A stretch of 64,000 nt of DNA from Rhynchonema sp. JSB1_4 (taxonomy: Eukaryota > Nematoda > Chromadorea > Monhysterida > Xyalidae), in the NCBI GenBank assembly GCA_030248065.1, contig JASAMV010002937.1:19153-83152 (forward strand). The letters run 5' to 3'. The translations under genes were made by a program, and so were the position numbers. The notes beneath the pieces are model-generated. The model saw only the letters and a list, made by a program, of their open reading frames with translations, did no database searches and was not told the DNA's origin. Below, piece after piece: positions 53,401 to 63,177 of this stretch (its first letter is position 1; every line of letters starts with the position of its first letter).

Positions 53401-56400
53401 TCAGTTAGTGACGTCAAAATTTTTGGCACCGCCGTCGATGAATGTTCAATTTCTCAACAGCCTTGCGGCGAAATGTTAGGTAACTTACAAATATTCCTTT
53501 AAAACGTTTGTGCAACCAGCTTAAATGAACCAGATTGCAAGCAAACGCTTTACGCTTGCACAGCAAACCATAAAAGTTGACCTTTTGTTTAGAAACGCGC
53601 GTCTGCTGCTTGCTCAGCGTGTAATGTTTCAAGCTTACGCCGAGCTTACACTGAACTTTCTCACACCGAGCTTTCCACCGACCTTTACACCCAACTGCCC
53701 TTTACACCGTTTCGAAAATATCACCCATAGAAACATTTTCGAAAACACAGCTGTTGGCAAAACAAAACCAATCTTTGACATAAGAGCGACCCTACGTAAT
53801 TAGGAAATTGGAAATATTTCCCATTTCCTAGTTTCAAAAAAGTTGGAATTAGGAAATATTTCCTATTTCCTAGGTGGTCTGCGAAACTAGAAAATAGGAA
53901 ATTTTGTCACCGTGTCCCGACATCATAGACAAGCGTACTTCTAACACAACTGTCGGAAAATTTATTATCAAAGCACGCATTGTGCACATGCACGCAGCTC
54001 TGTCAAAACATTTTGTTGAGCTGCGTGCTGCTTGGTTCTGCTGATTGTGCCAAACATTTCCTATTTCTTAGTTTCGTCAAGTCGCTAAGCTATGAATTGT
54101 TAGTTAATGGATTACCATGTGACCTCTCCGATGTGTATTCACTTTATGGAGCTCAGAACCGTAAATAAAACAATCAGCAAGCACAAGCTTCACACCATCA
54201 CCAACCCACCAAGCACGCATTGTGTATTATCAGCACCGATCGGCTGTCCCTGCCAACCGTCCATGCCGGCTTGGATGTCGATGATCTTTTTCTGACGTTT
54301 GCGCGATTGCTGTGGATGTTGGTTGAATAGCGATGCCTGCAAGAAATTGGGTATACTCTTGTTTTTGGAGTTTGGCTTCTTGGGTGATTGAAAATTATCA
54401 GTCACCACCATGACAGATATCAGACTTGGTGATCCGCTCCGGACTTCAGTGCTCGAAAGGCGTTTCGACGTTCTTACGGATGGCACGAATTTCAGCCGGC
54501 GTGAGATCTCTTCTCAGACTCAGACTGATAATGCAAAAATTTTCACACGTATCTAAATTAGCGCCAGGGTTGGTTGGCACATTAACGTCCAAATTTACTC
54601 AAAAATAACAGAAGAAGAATATGTGGAAGAAGAATAATTACAAGACCGGTTGTGAAGTCTGCGACGCCAGCGGTATCTCGCAGTATCGTTACAAAACGTC
54701 AAGGAAGGCACGTCCAAGTCACACAGGTCAGATCACCAAGTTTAAATGCAATCCCTGTTTTCAAACAAAGACAGTAACAAAAATATAGAAAAATAGTCGA
54801 CACCCCCACACCTGTTGCAAGAAAGACTGTTCTATGCCCACACAGCCGTCCGTCGCGCGACAAACGTTTTCGATGCGATTGCGCAATCTGGCAAGCAAAA
54901 ATAATGTAAGGACACGAATAAAACACGTTTTCCCAAAAATTACCGACAAACTCAGGTTTGGTGATCGGATGGCATCGTATCAGTCACTACCGTGGTCACA
55001 CTGTCACGTGACTTTTTTGTATCAACGAATTTCAAAATCTGCTTATTCCACTCATTTCGAAGGGCGTAAAACTTCAATAAATCCTTACTTCCGAAATGTC
55101 ACATAATCAAGGCAGATTCCAATCCAGTACCTAATTCGATATGCTCACACGCAGAAATGTTTCAGTTGTAACGTAAACGTGACTGAGCATATTCGTCAGA
55201 TGAATGATTCCGCCGTGCTGTTAGCCAATCAAACGAAAGCAACGAAAAAATGTTTCACACGTCAGTGGTCACACCACACGACCCCTCCAGTTCTTCCGTA
55301 ATCATGATCTGAATTCAGTCAATTCAAAAAAATTGTCAAACGACCGATACTCGATATCTCGCATGCGACGGTAGTTGGCGAAAAAACTATCACTCAATAC
55401 ATTAACAGATTCACTTCTCACCCTTTCCTGTCCTGGTTTTGTATTTATTTTTCACTTTCATTCTCGTAACTTGCGCACCCTGTTTTGTATTTATTTTCAT
55501 GTCCGTAAACTCCACACCCGGTCTTGTGATTATGCTTCTTTCATTTAATCTTCTTATAATTTATGTATTATTGAGTTGGTGCCGACGCAATAAACTGACT
55601 GACAGATTCACTGTAATGTACACAGAAAGAACAAACTATTTTACACATAGTAATGACGACGATGGCGCAAAATGACGGTGAGCACAAACAAAATCAGACA
55701 AACAAAAAAAACCCAATTTGACCCACCGATGTAGCTGTCCGTGTGACTGTAGTAGATCGGCTCCGTCGTCTTCACTATCTGTTTTCTGCATCAGCAACTG
55801 AAGAAAAACAGCCATAAAAGATACAGAACAATGTGTCAATTACAGCTACGTTGTGGTGACTCCGTCTTCAGAATGAAGCCCCCATTGGATGTATTCGAAC
55901 GAGATTTTGGTTCCTGACATTTTGGTGCACCTGATTGTCATTACCAAGCTATAAATAGGGATATTATTCTACAGTTCGACCGAAACCAACCGGTCCAGCA
56001 AGATAATGTCACGACAGTAGCGAGTGTTGCCCGCGTTATAATGAAGAATAACAAGCAGAACCTAATAATAAAAACTAACATTGAGAAAGTCCATATAATC
56101 GAAACAGTGCATTAGCGTGGTGTACAACAGTTTGGGCAGCACATATTCAACGGCAAGAAGCAGGTTAGTTGCACCGCTCTGGAAACAAGAAAATGTAACA
56201 GAATTTGGTCTTTCAAATAGAACTTGGCCCAACGTATTCTGACAAAAACCATTTAGAAGCGCTAAATTTTTGTTCTGCATTGGCACCCGAAAAAATGTTC
56301 TGCTAGCCCCTCATCATAACAAACAAATAATCTGTTACTCAATTGGGCAGTAACCCTCTTTTTGAAACAATCATACCACAGCAGGTCGGAAAATATGAGA

Positions 56401-59400
56401 TTGTGCAGCAGCGTGCATTTAGGGCTAATTTTACGGTGGTCAACTCAAGTGGGCAAATCACTTCGTCAAACTCACAGCTGCCCCGAGTGAGCGCGAGAAA
56501 TAGCACATGACATTCGAGGTGAGTTGACTATACAAAGCGAGTTAACGCAGTGATTTGACCACTTCAGTTGACCACTGTAAAATAAGCCTCCTCAGTTGTC
56601 CGTTTCGATCAGTATTCACAAACAGGCGGTGCACCAGGTCATCGTCAGTGCGAATAGCGACCACATAAACCCACAAACAGTAGCGCGCTTGCTTTATAAT
56701 TACTGCCTCTCTCTCTTTCGTTGTCATCATGAAAAAATGTTCCTCTGATCCCATAATGCACACATAATTTTTTTACAAGATTACTTGGTTCTAATCTTAT
56801 ATTAGCTCGCACTAAACCACAAAAAACACACCCTTAATCGTTCAGCGACTTGCGCGTTGTTCAACAACATATTGATTGTGTCCACGCACTTCTGATTCAA
56901 CACGGTTTGTGCGTAACTCTCGTACACGACGAACTCTTCGCCCTCGCACAGTTCTGAAAAGAATGGGAAAACGAATATTTTTTGAATCCTTGCCAGATTG
57001 GACTGCAATTAGCAATATCGTCATGAGATGGGTTGCGTTCACATTATGGGTTGAAAAAAGGTCAACACCGAACACCGCAACCAATTTACAGCGCGCGCTG
57101 TGCCACAATATGGACGGAGGATAGCAAAACGAATGAAACATCACATACGCAACGCACCCGAGAAGACCGCGCCCAATTGTGGATTGTCGCTCATCTCCAT
57201 TGTGTCCTCGATACCGCGATGCAGGCGCATCGTCAAATCACGCACGTCCGTTATGTCGCCGAAAATGTCGCTCAGAATCTCGGTGGCGCGCTGTTCAAAA
57301 AAAGGCATTATTGTGGAACACAAAATTCAGTGTTGATGTAGCGAATTTTATTCTATCCTCGGCTTACAACGGGCGGGCACCGGACCAATTAACAAATTTG
57401 ACAAAAAATCCTCATTTTGCTTCCATGAGCTATGAGCACGTGGTGTGGGTTGCTCACAAAATCCGAGGTACGAACGAACTGGCTGGTGCTTCCCACAATC
57501 AAAACGCCACGACCGTTTGCGCGTATACAAAGTTTTTTTAAACAGGCAAAGAAATGGCAAATCGCCCAATCACAACAACCAACCAATTTCAAGGTGGTCA
57601 GTTGCATTGCTGCATTCAGCTGTCGTCTAAACACGTGGATCAACAGATTCAATTGTTGCAAATGTTGTTGCTCGAAACGACGCAGATCGCGGGCCACGTC
57701 TGCAAGAAAAAATACGTTTTCTATTAGGGCGTCTTTTTATATCAAATAAAACTTCAGCAGGTGCCGCCGGCATCAACAAATATGATGTTTCAGGTGTCAA
57801 AAATTTATGCTGACAATCCTATCAGAGCCAATACCGTATAAAACATCAACGTTTTAGGTGCTGGTGCTACGGCCACAGACTATAGGTTCAGGTGAAAAAA
57901 TACCGTTTTTTTCTGGAAAAAAAAAACCGGAAAAAAATCGTATTTTCCAGAGGCAAAAATAACGAAGCGATATTTTCATGGGCACGGAAAATGTCGGAAA
58001 TCTTCGGAAAAATTATCAAATTTTTTTTCAGAAACTTTTTTCAGACAATCGCGAGGTCATTTTCTCAAATCGTTTTTTATGATTCGGTCGACCTGCCCAG
58101 CATGACTTTTCCTCATGAAGCAATTTTACATCAGATTTTGCCCAAATGTGCCCCATTTGAACAGGCGACCGACGTTTCACAAGGAAAAATGTCGGAAAAA
58201 AACGTATTTTTTTGAAAGAAACGGTTTTTTTTCAGTAAAAATATTTTTCCAGAAAAATTGCAACTGCGCCCGAGACTTGAAGGACCATGTTAGACGAACA
58301 TTTTCAGTTGCTGCCATTAATTTTGTCAATAAAAACACGAGGAATCGGAGTCGGTGTCGGAAAAAGTCGGCGTCGAGACCAGTGTTTCTTTGAAACACTG
58401 CCTCTGTTGGCTTGAGATGGACCACCTTACGTGAAGCAACGGGTAACCAACATCGGACAAACACCATGCATCGTCCTAGTGTCCTATAGCATGTGATATG
58501 ACAGACACATGATTCTTCTAATTTTTTCAATCCCACTGAGTGCAATTTGCGCAAATCACCAGAAAATGCTTTGATCATGAGATTTAGACGGGGAAGATTG
58601 GCGTGAGATTTGGTGATTGATTAACCTTAAAACAATGAAAACACAAACCAAACAAAAAAATTCAACACCCAACGCCGGATACACATGCAAGAGCATAAGA
58701 CACAAGCAATTTCAGTCTGGTCATCAAAAAGCCGAGAGCCTGGTTCCATATTTTACCCTTGAAATTCAGCTCCAGCCGGACATTCAAGCCAAGGAGTTTT
58801 CGTCCAGCATAATTAAGTTTGGCTGTTCATGACCGTGTGTGTTGCTGAACATTTCTTAGTTTGTATAACGATAGGCGTAAGGCTCGATTAGATAAATGCG
58901 AAATGGTAAATTTCTGCATTCCGCATTCCGCGTTTATCTGCTCACGTTTGCGGAATTTTTAATTTATGCAAGTAAATCTATGCTTTTGGCTCAAACATCT
59001 CAGCTGCTGTTTGCGTTAACACGCAACATTTGAGGTCAGCACGCTGGAAGTTGTCATCGTCATCCAAGCACGCACCATTCCGCAAAGGTGGGCAGATAAA
59101 CGCGCAGTGCGGAATGCAGAAATTTACCATTCCGCATTTATCTGCTTGCCAATTTCCGCATTCCGCATCTAATCGCAGCCTAAGCCTAACTCTTAGCAGG
59201 CCAACAACCAACCAATATATGTTTCATTGTCCCTCGTGCCCATCGTGTCTCGATCATCGATCGATGCACTGGTCGTCGGATAGTCCTCCTCTTTGTCATC
59301 ATCATCGCCGAAAAACACCGACATCAGAACCTGAAGATTCAGGCGAATTCAGGCGATCTTTTTGGCAATTTTCCGCTAATGTTCTCAAAAACTGTCCTGT

Positions 59401-61934
59401 CTGGCTGGCCAACGAAATAAATAACCCAAATAAAGCAAACAGCACATGCTGCACCGCGCAATTCGATTAGGCGGGTGGGCCACCTTTAAGTTCGGTACGC
59501 AGAATATTCACTGCATTACAAACCCAAATATTGTTCACCACGTGCAGTATTCACAAAAACAGAGTTTCAAGCGACGGTGCGAACACCAATCTCTGATTTC
59601 ACCCTGTTTACGCAGACGGGCGGTGCACCAGATCATCATCAGTGTAACAACTGAACGTCATACAACTTTCGCAAACTGCATCATAGAGCAACTCACCCTG
59701 TCAGCTCTGACGGCGACGGTCACATCCCGCAACGTAATCGAGTCCGCTCTGACCGGCATGTACTGGACCAGATTCGAAGTGACCTGAACAAAATAATGAC
59801 GCTGTTTTTTTCATGTTTTTTTTACATTTTTTTTTAAAAAAAAAGCAATTTTTCTCACTTTAAACAAATCCGAAGCAATGTACTCCAATACAGCGACAAT
59901 GAAATGCGCCATTTGGTCTTCGAACTTGTAGCCGAGCTCCTCCTGTAAAAAGCGCGTGTGTCAAATCTTTCGTGCAATTCAAATCAAAATCAAAATAGAC
60001 ATAAAACTTGGCGATGCGAATAACATCAATAACCCGAATGAATGCAACAGTTTTTGGGCAAGATTGATAAAAACGAGTTTTTTTGACGGCGCACGGTCGA
60101 AATTCGATTCAACTCACCCTCAACACGGCAGCCACTCTCGGCACCAGATTGTGCATCACAAGTTTGTCACGGTGGAAACGCCGAAGAACCACTGAAACAA
60201 ACAAATGTTAGGGTTTCTATCTTTCCAAGGGAGTTCACGAACACAAACAGCTTCAAATGGCAAAAGTGAATAGGGTTAGAGCGATGCGGGGCGGATTTCT
60301 GATATCGGACCGTCGAACAGAAAGAATGATCTTTTTTAGTGAAAAGAAAGTGATTGTTGGGAATGGAACACGGCAAATGCGTTGCCCAATGGCTCGACTC
60401 ACAATGCGGCGATCGATTGACAGCATCGTGCGCGTGCTGCACGGCCCAGTCGTTGATCGGCGACGGCAACGCCGTGAGGAAATGGCGCTCGACATCTGGG
60501 AAATTTGGAATGAAAATTGCAAAAAAATCAATCAAAAAAAATAAATAAAAAATATCGAGAATTTATCAACAACCAACCATGAATTGAGCGCGGCGCGTTG
60601 GCGCCCATGGGGGTTTTGGGTGGGGGGGGGGGCGGGGGGGGGGTTGTTTTGGGTTGTGGGGGGGGGGGGTGGTTGGTTGTTGGGGTTGGGGGGGGGTGTG
60701 GGGGGGGGGGGGTGGTGGGGGGGGGGGGGGGGGGGGGGGGGGGTGGGGGGGGGGGGGGGGGGGGGGGTTTTGCGGGGGACCACGTGCAGGCTTCACAAAA
60801 ACCAGAGTTTCAAGCGAACTCCAGTTTTACGAGCCTCTGATTTCATCCTATTTATGCAGACTGGTGCACCAGATCATCATCAGTGTAACAAGTGAAGGTC
60901 ATACAACTTTCGCAAACTGCATCATAGAGCAACTCACCCTGTCAGCTCTGACGGCGACGGTCACATCCCGCAACGTAATCGAGTCCGCTCTGACCGGCAT
61001 GTACTGGACCAGATTCGAAGTGACCTGAACAAAATAATGAGGCTGTTTTTTTCATGTTTTTTTTAACATTTTTTGTTAAAAACAGCAATTTTTCTCACTT
61101 TAAACAAATCCGAAGCAATGTACTCCAATACAGCGACAATGAAATGCGCCATTTGGTCTTCGAACTTGTAGCCGAGCTCCTCCTGTAAAAAGCGCGTGTG
61201 TCAAATCTTTCGTGCAATTCAAATCAAAATCAAAATAGACATAAAGCTTGGCGATGCGAATAACATCAACAACCCGAATGAATGCAACAGTTTTTGGGCA
61301 AGATTGATAAAAACGAGTTTTTTTGACAGCGCACGGTCGAAATTCGATTCAACTCACCCTCAACACGGCAGCCACTCTCGGCACCAGATTGTGCATCACA
61401 AGTTTGTCACGGTGGAAACGCCGAAGAACCACTGAAACAAACAAATGTTAGGGTTTCTATCTTTCCAAGGGAGTTCACGAACACAAACAGCTTCAAATGG
61501 CAAAAGTGAATAGGGTTAGAGCGATGCGGGGCGGATTTCTGATATCGGACCGTCGAACAGAAAGAATGATCTTTTTTAGTGAAAAGAAAGTGATTTTTGG
61601 GAATGGAACACGGCAAATGCGTTGCCCAATGGCTCGACTCACAATGCGGCGATCGATTGACAGCATCGTGCGCGTGCTGCACGGCCCAGTCGTTGATCGG
61701 CGACGGCAACGCCGTGAGGAAATGGCGCTCGACATCTGGGAAATTTGGAATGAAAATTGCAAAAAAAATCTAAAGAAAAATAAATAAAAAATATCGAGAA
61801 TTTATCAACAACCAACCATGAATTGAGCGCGGCGCGTTGGCGATTAGCGGCAGGACGAGACGAACGAGCAGGTTCTCGACATAATCAAGCACCGACGTTT
61901 CGATGCCCGTGCCCGGATGAACTTGTTGCGAAAT
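25308..61934 (-). CDS. Sos: Son of sevenless (SOS) Ras/Rac guanine-nucleotide exchange factor
   Basis: A 36.6 kb - strand gene. I identified 36 exons (2-37) by homology to animal SOS1. Each has AG/GT borders and all phases join. They sum to 4287 nt, or 1428 residues plus TAA at 25308-25310. Order: histone fold (residues ~1-152), DH (~153-400), PH (~400-567), REM (~568-750), Cdc25 (~750-1075), proline-rich tail (~1075-1428). The family loads GTP on Ras via Cdc25, with allosteric Ras at REM/Cdc25, and acts on Rac via DH. The tail recruits Grb2/Drk SH3 domains at activated receptor tyrosine kinases on the plasma membrane. Signature peptides include [39 protein letters not shown] and [10 protein letters not shown]. 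The first coding exon (start Met) is missing. It should lie between 61935 and 63177 or its sequence has diverged. One block of exons is tandemly duplicated. Confidence 0.95.
29625..43398 (-). CDS. Sos: SOS exons 22-30: catalytic Cdc25 (RasGEF) domain
   Basis: Exons 43305-43398, 42442-42558, 40565-40660, 39622-39702, 39294-39395, 38698-38818, 38165-38281, 37545-37651, 29625-29762. The block carries the core RasGEF sequence: [19 protein letters not shown], the [10 protein letters not shown] segment, [22 protein letters not shown], then the helical-hairpin equivalent [13 protein letters not shown] and [10 protein letters not shown], and FFESLNPL at the C-terminus. Exon 28 has a longer and unusual linker after FFG (about 40 residues before ISFHKCRK, against ~23 in human SOS1). 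It was accepted because both splice sites and both phases fit. The intron between exons 29 and 30 is 7.8 kb. Confidence 0.92.
29880..30012 (-). mobile_element. tRNA-like core inside short inverted repeats, copy 1
   Basis: The 83-nt tRNA-like core is 29908-29990 on the - strand. It has 5' GTTCCCG and 3' CGGGACC with discriminator A, a D arm GCTC-AGTTGGTA-GAGC (A box intact), and a T arm GGAGG-TTCGAGT-CCTTC (B box GGTTCGAGTCC intact). The region between the D and T arms is 32 nt after A26, ten longer than a class I tRNA. I cannot fold a standard 7-nt anticodon loop with U33, so no anticodon is assigned. Flanks TCTGAACCGCCACACC and GGTCTGGCTGCGGCTC are imperfect inverted repeats. It lies in the 7.8 kb SOS intron. 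Confidence 0.65.
30061..30254. mobile_element. Hairpin MITE with ~55 bp perfect arms
   Basis: Left arm GTATCACCCTGAATTCTTAC through GGGTTACTGTAGCCACGTC. The right arm is its exact reverse complement, ending GAATTCAGGGTGATAC. A diverged segment GGTTCGGGCTCGGGTTACTG near 41891 suggests a related copy. Confidence 0.85.
33473..33544 (+). repeat. 72-bp conserved stem-loop repeat, copy 2
   Basis: Same as 17094-17165 with about three substitutions. The GGTCTG...CAGACAGACC stem is kept. It lies inside the 7.8 kb SOS intron. Confidence 0.75.
37652..40564. other. SOS introns between exons 24 and 29
   Basis: Introns 37652-38164, 38282-38697, 38819-39293, 39396-39621 and 39703-40564. Only A/T-rich non-coding sequence and short chance frames are seen. 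Confidence 0.5.
40723..40855 (-). mobile_element. tRNA-like core inside short inverted repeats, copy 2
   Basis: Core 40749-40831 (- strand), differing from copy 1 only near the 3' acceptor (CGGGAGC, which pairs better with GTTCCCG) and in the anticodon-region bases (TATC against TGTG). The same flanks appear: TCTGAACCGCCACACC and GGTCTGGCTGCGGTTCAGA. Located in the SOS intron between exons 23 and 24. It could be a divergent class II tRNA gene, a tRNA pseudogene or a tRNA-derived SINE/MITE hybrid. Confidence 0.65.
41161..41572. mobile_element. Two adjacent hairpin MITEs in SOS intron 23
   Basis: 41161-41363: arms TAGTAACACTACGCTAACAC / GTGTTGGCGTAGTTTGCC, with ACGAGCCCGATTTCGGA mirrored by TCCGAAATTGGGCTCGT, related to 9070-9250. 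41358-41572: arms TATAGTAAATTTCTAATTTC / GAAATTAGAAACTTACTATA and TTTTTACAGACGCAGGA / TCCTGCGTCTGTAAAAA. The elements overlap at TATAG. Confidence 0.75.
41689..42119. mobile_element. Inverted-repeat element in SOS intron 23
   Basis: GATATTGGTCGCACAATGAC and TATATGAGAATCCATCCCC at the left are mirrored by GGGGATGGATTCTCATATA and GTCATTGTGCGACCAATATC at the right. The arms continue imperfectly for ~100 bp. No coding capacity. Confidence 0.8.
42559..45771. other. SOS introns between exons 19 and 23
   Basis: Introns 42559-43304, 43399-43791, 43945-45027 and 45183-45771. The third contains GTGTCTCAAAAGTACC at ~44648 and a polypurine tract at 44676-44740 (GGAGAGGAG, GGGGGAAGGGAGGAGAAGGGG). No other gene is seen. 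Confidence 0.45.
43792..50826 (-). CDS. Sos: SOS exons 18-21: REM (RasGEF-N) domain
   Basis: Exons 50707-50826, 45772-45892, 45028-45182, 43792-43944. Exon 18 gives [14 protein letters not shown] and KLIERLTYH. Exon 19 gives [20 protein letters not shown] and LLIERFDIP. Exon 20 gives [15 protein letters not shown]. Exon 21 gives [17 protein letters not shown]. This is the Ras-exchanger motif that holds the catalytic hairpin and binds allosteric Ras-GTP. Exons 18 and 19 are separated by a 4.8 kb intron filled with two TTAA elements, and both borders remain in phase 2. Confidence 0.93.
46510..48174. mobile_element. TTAA-flanked piggyBac-type non-autonomous element, copy 1
   Basis: TTAA at 46510-46513 and 48171-48174 bound AGGGCTCGGGACACAACC...GGTTATGTCCCGAGCCCT. 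The inverted arms run ~450 bp. No transposase frame: the ~86-codon frames in each arm are mirror shadows. TTAA targets are the hallmark of piggyBac superfamily elements. The terminal sequence itself does not prove the superfamily. Confidence 0.8.
48282..49945. mobile_element. TTAA-flanked piggyBac-type non-autonomous element, copy 2
   Basis: Same structure and almost the same length (1664 against 1665 bp) in the same orientation, ~107 bp after copy 1. It is roughly 90-95% similar by eye. It sits in the 4.8 kb SOS intron between exons 18 and 19. Confidence 0.8.
49946..50706. repeat. GGTATGGGAAAT-type low-complexity block in SOS intron 18
   Basis: 50034-50415 is G-rich with repeated GGTATGGG(G)AAAT(T) units and AAATTGGCCATTTTTCATCC-like segments. 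Its style resembles the interior of the 14204-15978 element, though sequence identity is low. A C-run follows at 50674-50688. Confidence 0.6.
51293..54336 (-). CDS. Sos: SOS exons 14-17: DH-PH linker and PH domain
   Basis: Exons 54210-54336, 52151-52339, 51671-51782, 51293-51376. Exon 14 gives the DH-end helix [10 protein letters not shown], equivalent to NIDGWEGKDIG in human SOS1. Exon 15 starts the PH fold ([26 protein letters not shown]). Exon 16 ends it with [19 protein letters not shown], including the conserved C-terminal helix tryptophan. Exon 17 is the linker to REM. The PH domain binds phosphoinositides and phosphatidic acid in this family. Confidence 0.92.
52340..54209. other. SOS intron between exons 14 and 15
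   Basis: 1.87 kb. It contains the 605 bp foldback element 53122-53726, then TTTCCTA/TAGGAAAT repeats at 53800-53900. No exon is seen. Confidence 0.6.
53122..53726. mobile_element. Foldback MITE, family A copy 3 (605 bp, TSD ATA)
   Basis: Nearly identical to 7021-7630 in length and arms. The left terminus has lost ~9 bases (GGGTTACGAAACGG). The right end reads TTTCGAAAATATCACCC. ATA flanks both sides (53119-53121, 53727-53729). Confidence 0.9.
54812..59330 (-). CDS. Sos: SOS exons 7-13: DH (RhoGEF) domain
   Basis: Exons 59213-59330, 57584-57699, 57158-57290, 56832-56953, 56080-56178, 55727-55797, 54812-54887. Exon 7 is an acidic linker ([11 protein letters not shown]). Exon 8 gives [12 protein letters not shown], exon 9 [15 protein letters not shown] and IEDTMEMSD, exon 10 [13 protein letters not shown], exon 11 [18 protein letters not shown]. 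Exons 12-13 are the short, poorly conserved helices. The DH domain is the Rac-directed exchange module and masks the allosteric Ras site in autoinhibited SOS. Confidence 0.92.
57700..59212. other. SOS intron between exons 7 and 8
   Basis: 1.5 kb. Contains A/T-rich DNA with AAAAACGGTTTTTTT-like runs (57880-58260) and an inverted-repeat element at ~58873-59189. No exon is seen. Confidence 0.55.
58873..59189. mobile_element. Inverted-repeat MITE in SOS intron 7
   Basis: Left GGCTCGATTAGATAAATGCG and AAATGGTAAATTTCTGCATT. Right AATGCAGAAATTTACCATTC, CGCATTTATC and ATCTAATCGCAGCCTAAG. Arms ~90 bp, with repeated ATTCCGCA motifs in both. Confidence 0.75.
59697..60495 (-). CDS. Sos: SOS exons 3-6, second (downstream) copy
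   Basis: Exons 60403-60495, 60118-60191, 59859-59942, 59697-59783, an extra set of the histone-fold exons. Exon sequences are the same as the upstream copy as far as I can read, with intact splice sites. A truncated exon 2 remnant (about the last 26 bp, ending at 60578) lies upstream without its acceptor. Splicing upstream exon 6 (phase 0) to this exon 3 (needs phase 1) would shift the frame and meet a TGA in exon 4. A functional transcript must therefore use only one set. Confidence 0.85.
60604..60780. repeat. Guanine-homopolymer tract at the duplication junction
   Basis: About 175 bases made almost entirely of G with scattered T, following GGCGCCCATGGGGGTTTTGGG. It separates the two copies of the duplicated SOS segment. 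It may be a genuine simple repeat or a low-quality assembly join. Confidence 0.9.
60938..61934 (-). CDS. Sos: SOS exons 2-6: N-terminal histone fold
   Basis: Exons 61817-61934, 61643-61735, 61358-61431, 61099-61182, 60938-61024. Exon 2 begins after a CATCACAG acceptor with [10 protein letters not shown] and YVENLLVRL. Exon 3 gives [19 protein letters not shown]. Exon 4 gives the [12 protein letters not shown] helix. Exon 5 gives [19 protein letters not shown] and EYIASDL. Exon 6 gives [15 protein letters not shown], the last histone-like helix. It aligns end to end with residues ~30-185 of human SOS1, a histone-like pseudodimer that contacts membrane lipids and the rest of the molecule. Confidence 0.93.
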
Positions 61935-63177
61935 CTGTGATGAAAGAAAAAATAATACTTGTAGCTAACCCCTCTTTTTGGCCGCAAGGTAGAGTATCTC
62001 CCCCTCAGAAGTAGCCACAGCACTGGTTAGGGGGTAGGGTACCAGGGTGAGGCGGGTAGGGTACCATTGGGCCCCTTCCCCCGCCCCAACAGCTCAAAGT
62101 GGGCACTTTTTAAGCTCCAACTCCAAGTGCATGCTTAGTCTGTTTCTAAAAATCCACTTGAAGCTTAAAAAGGACCATTGCCCGACAAAATTTTCTCCAA
62201 AATAGGCGTTTTTGTTCCATGAGTATCCTTAAACCTGGCCCGCCACTATTGATATTTAAAATTTTTGGTTTGTTTTTTTGCTCTAATTTAGTTGCCGATA
62301 TCGAGACGAATAAGGTTTATATTCATGACTTTTTGATTTAGTGCAGATTTTATATCGAAATTAATCGATGAACACCGGTTCTCGGCAACAAAATTAAAAA
62401 AAATAGATAGACCCCTACTTCTTGGCAATCACGTCAGATAGGAACAAAATTTTGAATTACCGCCAATTGTAATAGGCTTACAGTATGCTATTAGGGATTT
62501 TACGCTCCCGACTTCAAGCTGGCTGAAATAAGTTGAATCAGTGAATCTCTTGCACAAATCGAACGCAACCAAAGTCAGGTCCGATCCGATCACTCTAATG
62601 GATGCTTGTAAGTCACAGTACACTTCTGACCTTGTGTCGTTTATTTTTTCAGAAGTAGTCTCACTCCCCCCGGGCGTTTATTGGAAAAATATGGTATGTC
62701 GCACACCACAATACGGAACGGTTTATAAAACACCCGAACCGACCAAGTCGGAAGTACCGTGTAGAACGCGACTGCAACAAGGTGCGTTGTTGACAAGGTA
62801 CTTGGAAGCCAGTATGTGCAGCCGCAGTGAACGAGGCAGAAAGGCCATGCTAGAACCAAGAAGTACAAAAATAGCGACATTTTAGACAGATTTAAAAGAT
62901 AACATTTTTGCGCGTCAGACGCATGTATGATTGAAAAGAAAGTGAAACGATATGATTAATCTCCAGTTTTATGGACCACCGTTATGCTGCTGACATGAAC
63001 TTTGCCAATAGCACCAAATCATTTCTAGCCAGCTTCTAACAAATAAGCCACTGAAGGTTGTCCAATAATACAAAAACAAACAAGCGAGATCACAAAGGCA
63101 CAAGCGATATGACCAAGAATCACAGACTGTAATCAAATATCAATCAACCAACATAACAGCACAACAACAGTAACCCA
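61935..63177. other. Region between SOS exon 2 and EEFSEC
   Basis: Should contain SOS exon 1 and the promoter, but I could not find a - strand exon resembling the WRGLLVPAL-type start of SOS. It shows GGTAGGGTACC repeats (62030-62070) and A/T-rich DNA. A + strand 114-codon frame at 62541-62885 is without known family. Confidence 0.4.

Noticed and set aside
54490..54537. Exon-like block [15 protein letters not shown] with a GTAAGA donor
   Set aside because: Phases (2 in, 1 out) do not fit between SOS exons 13 and 14, which already join in frame at the expected length.
60584..60840. Poly-glycine and poly-proline frames
   Set aside because: They are artefacts of the guanine homopolymer tract.
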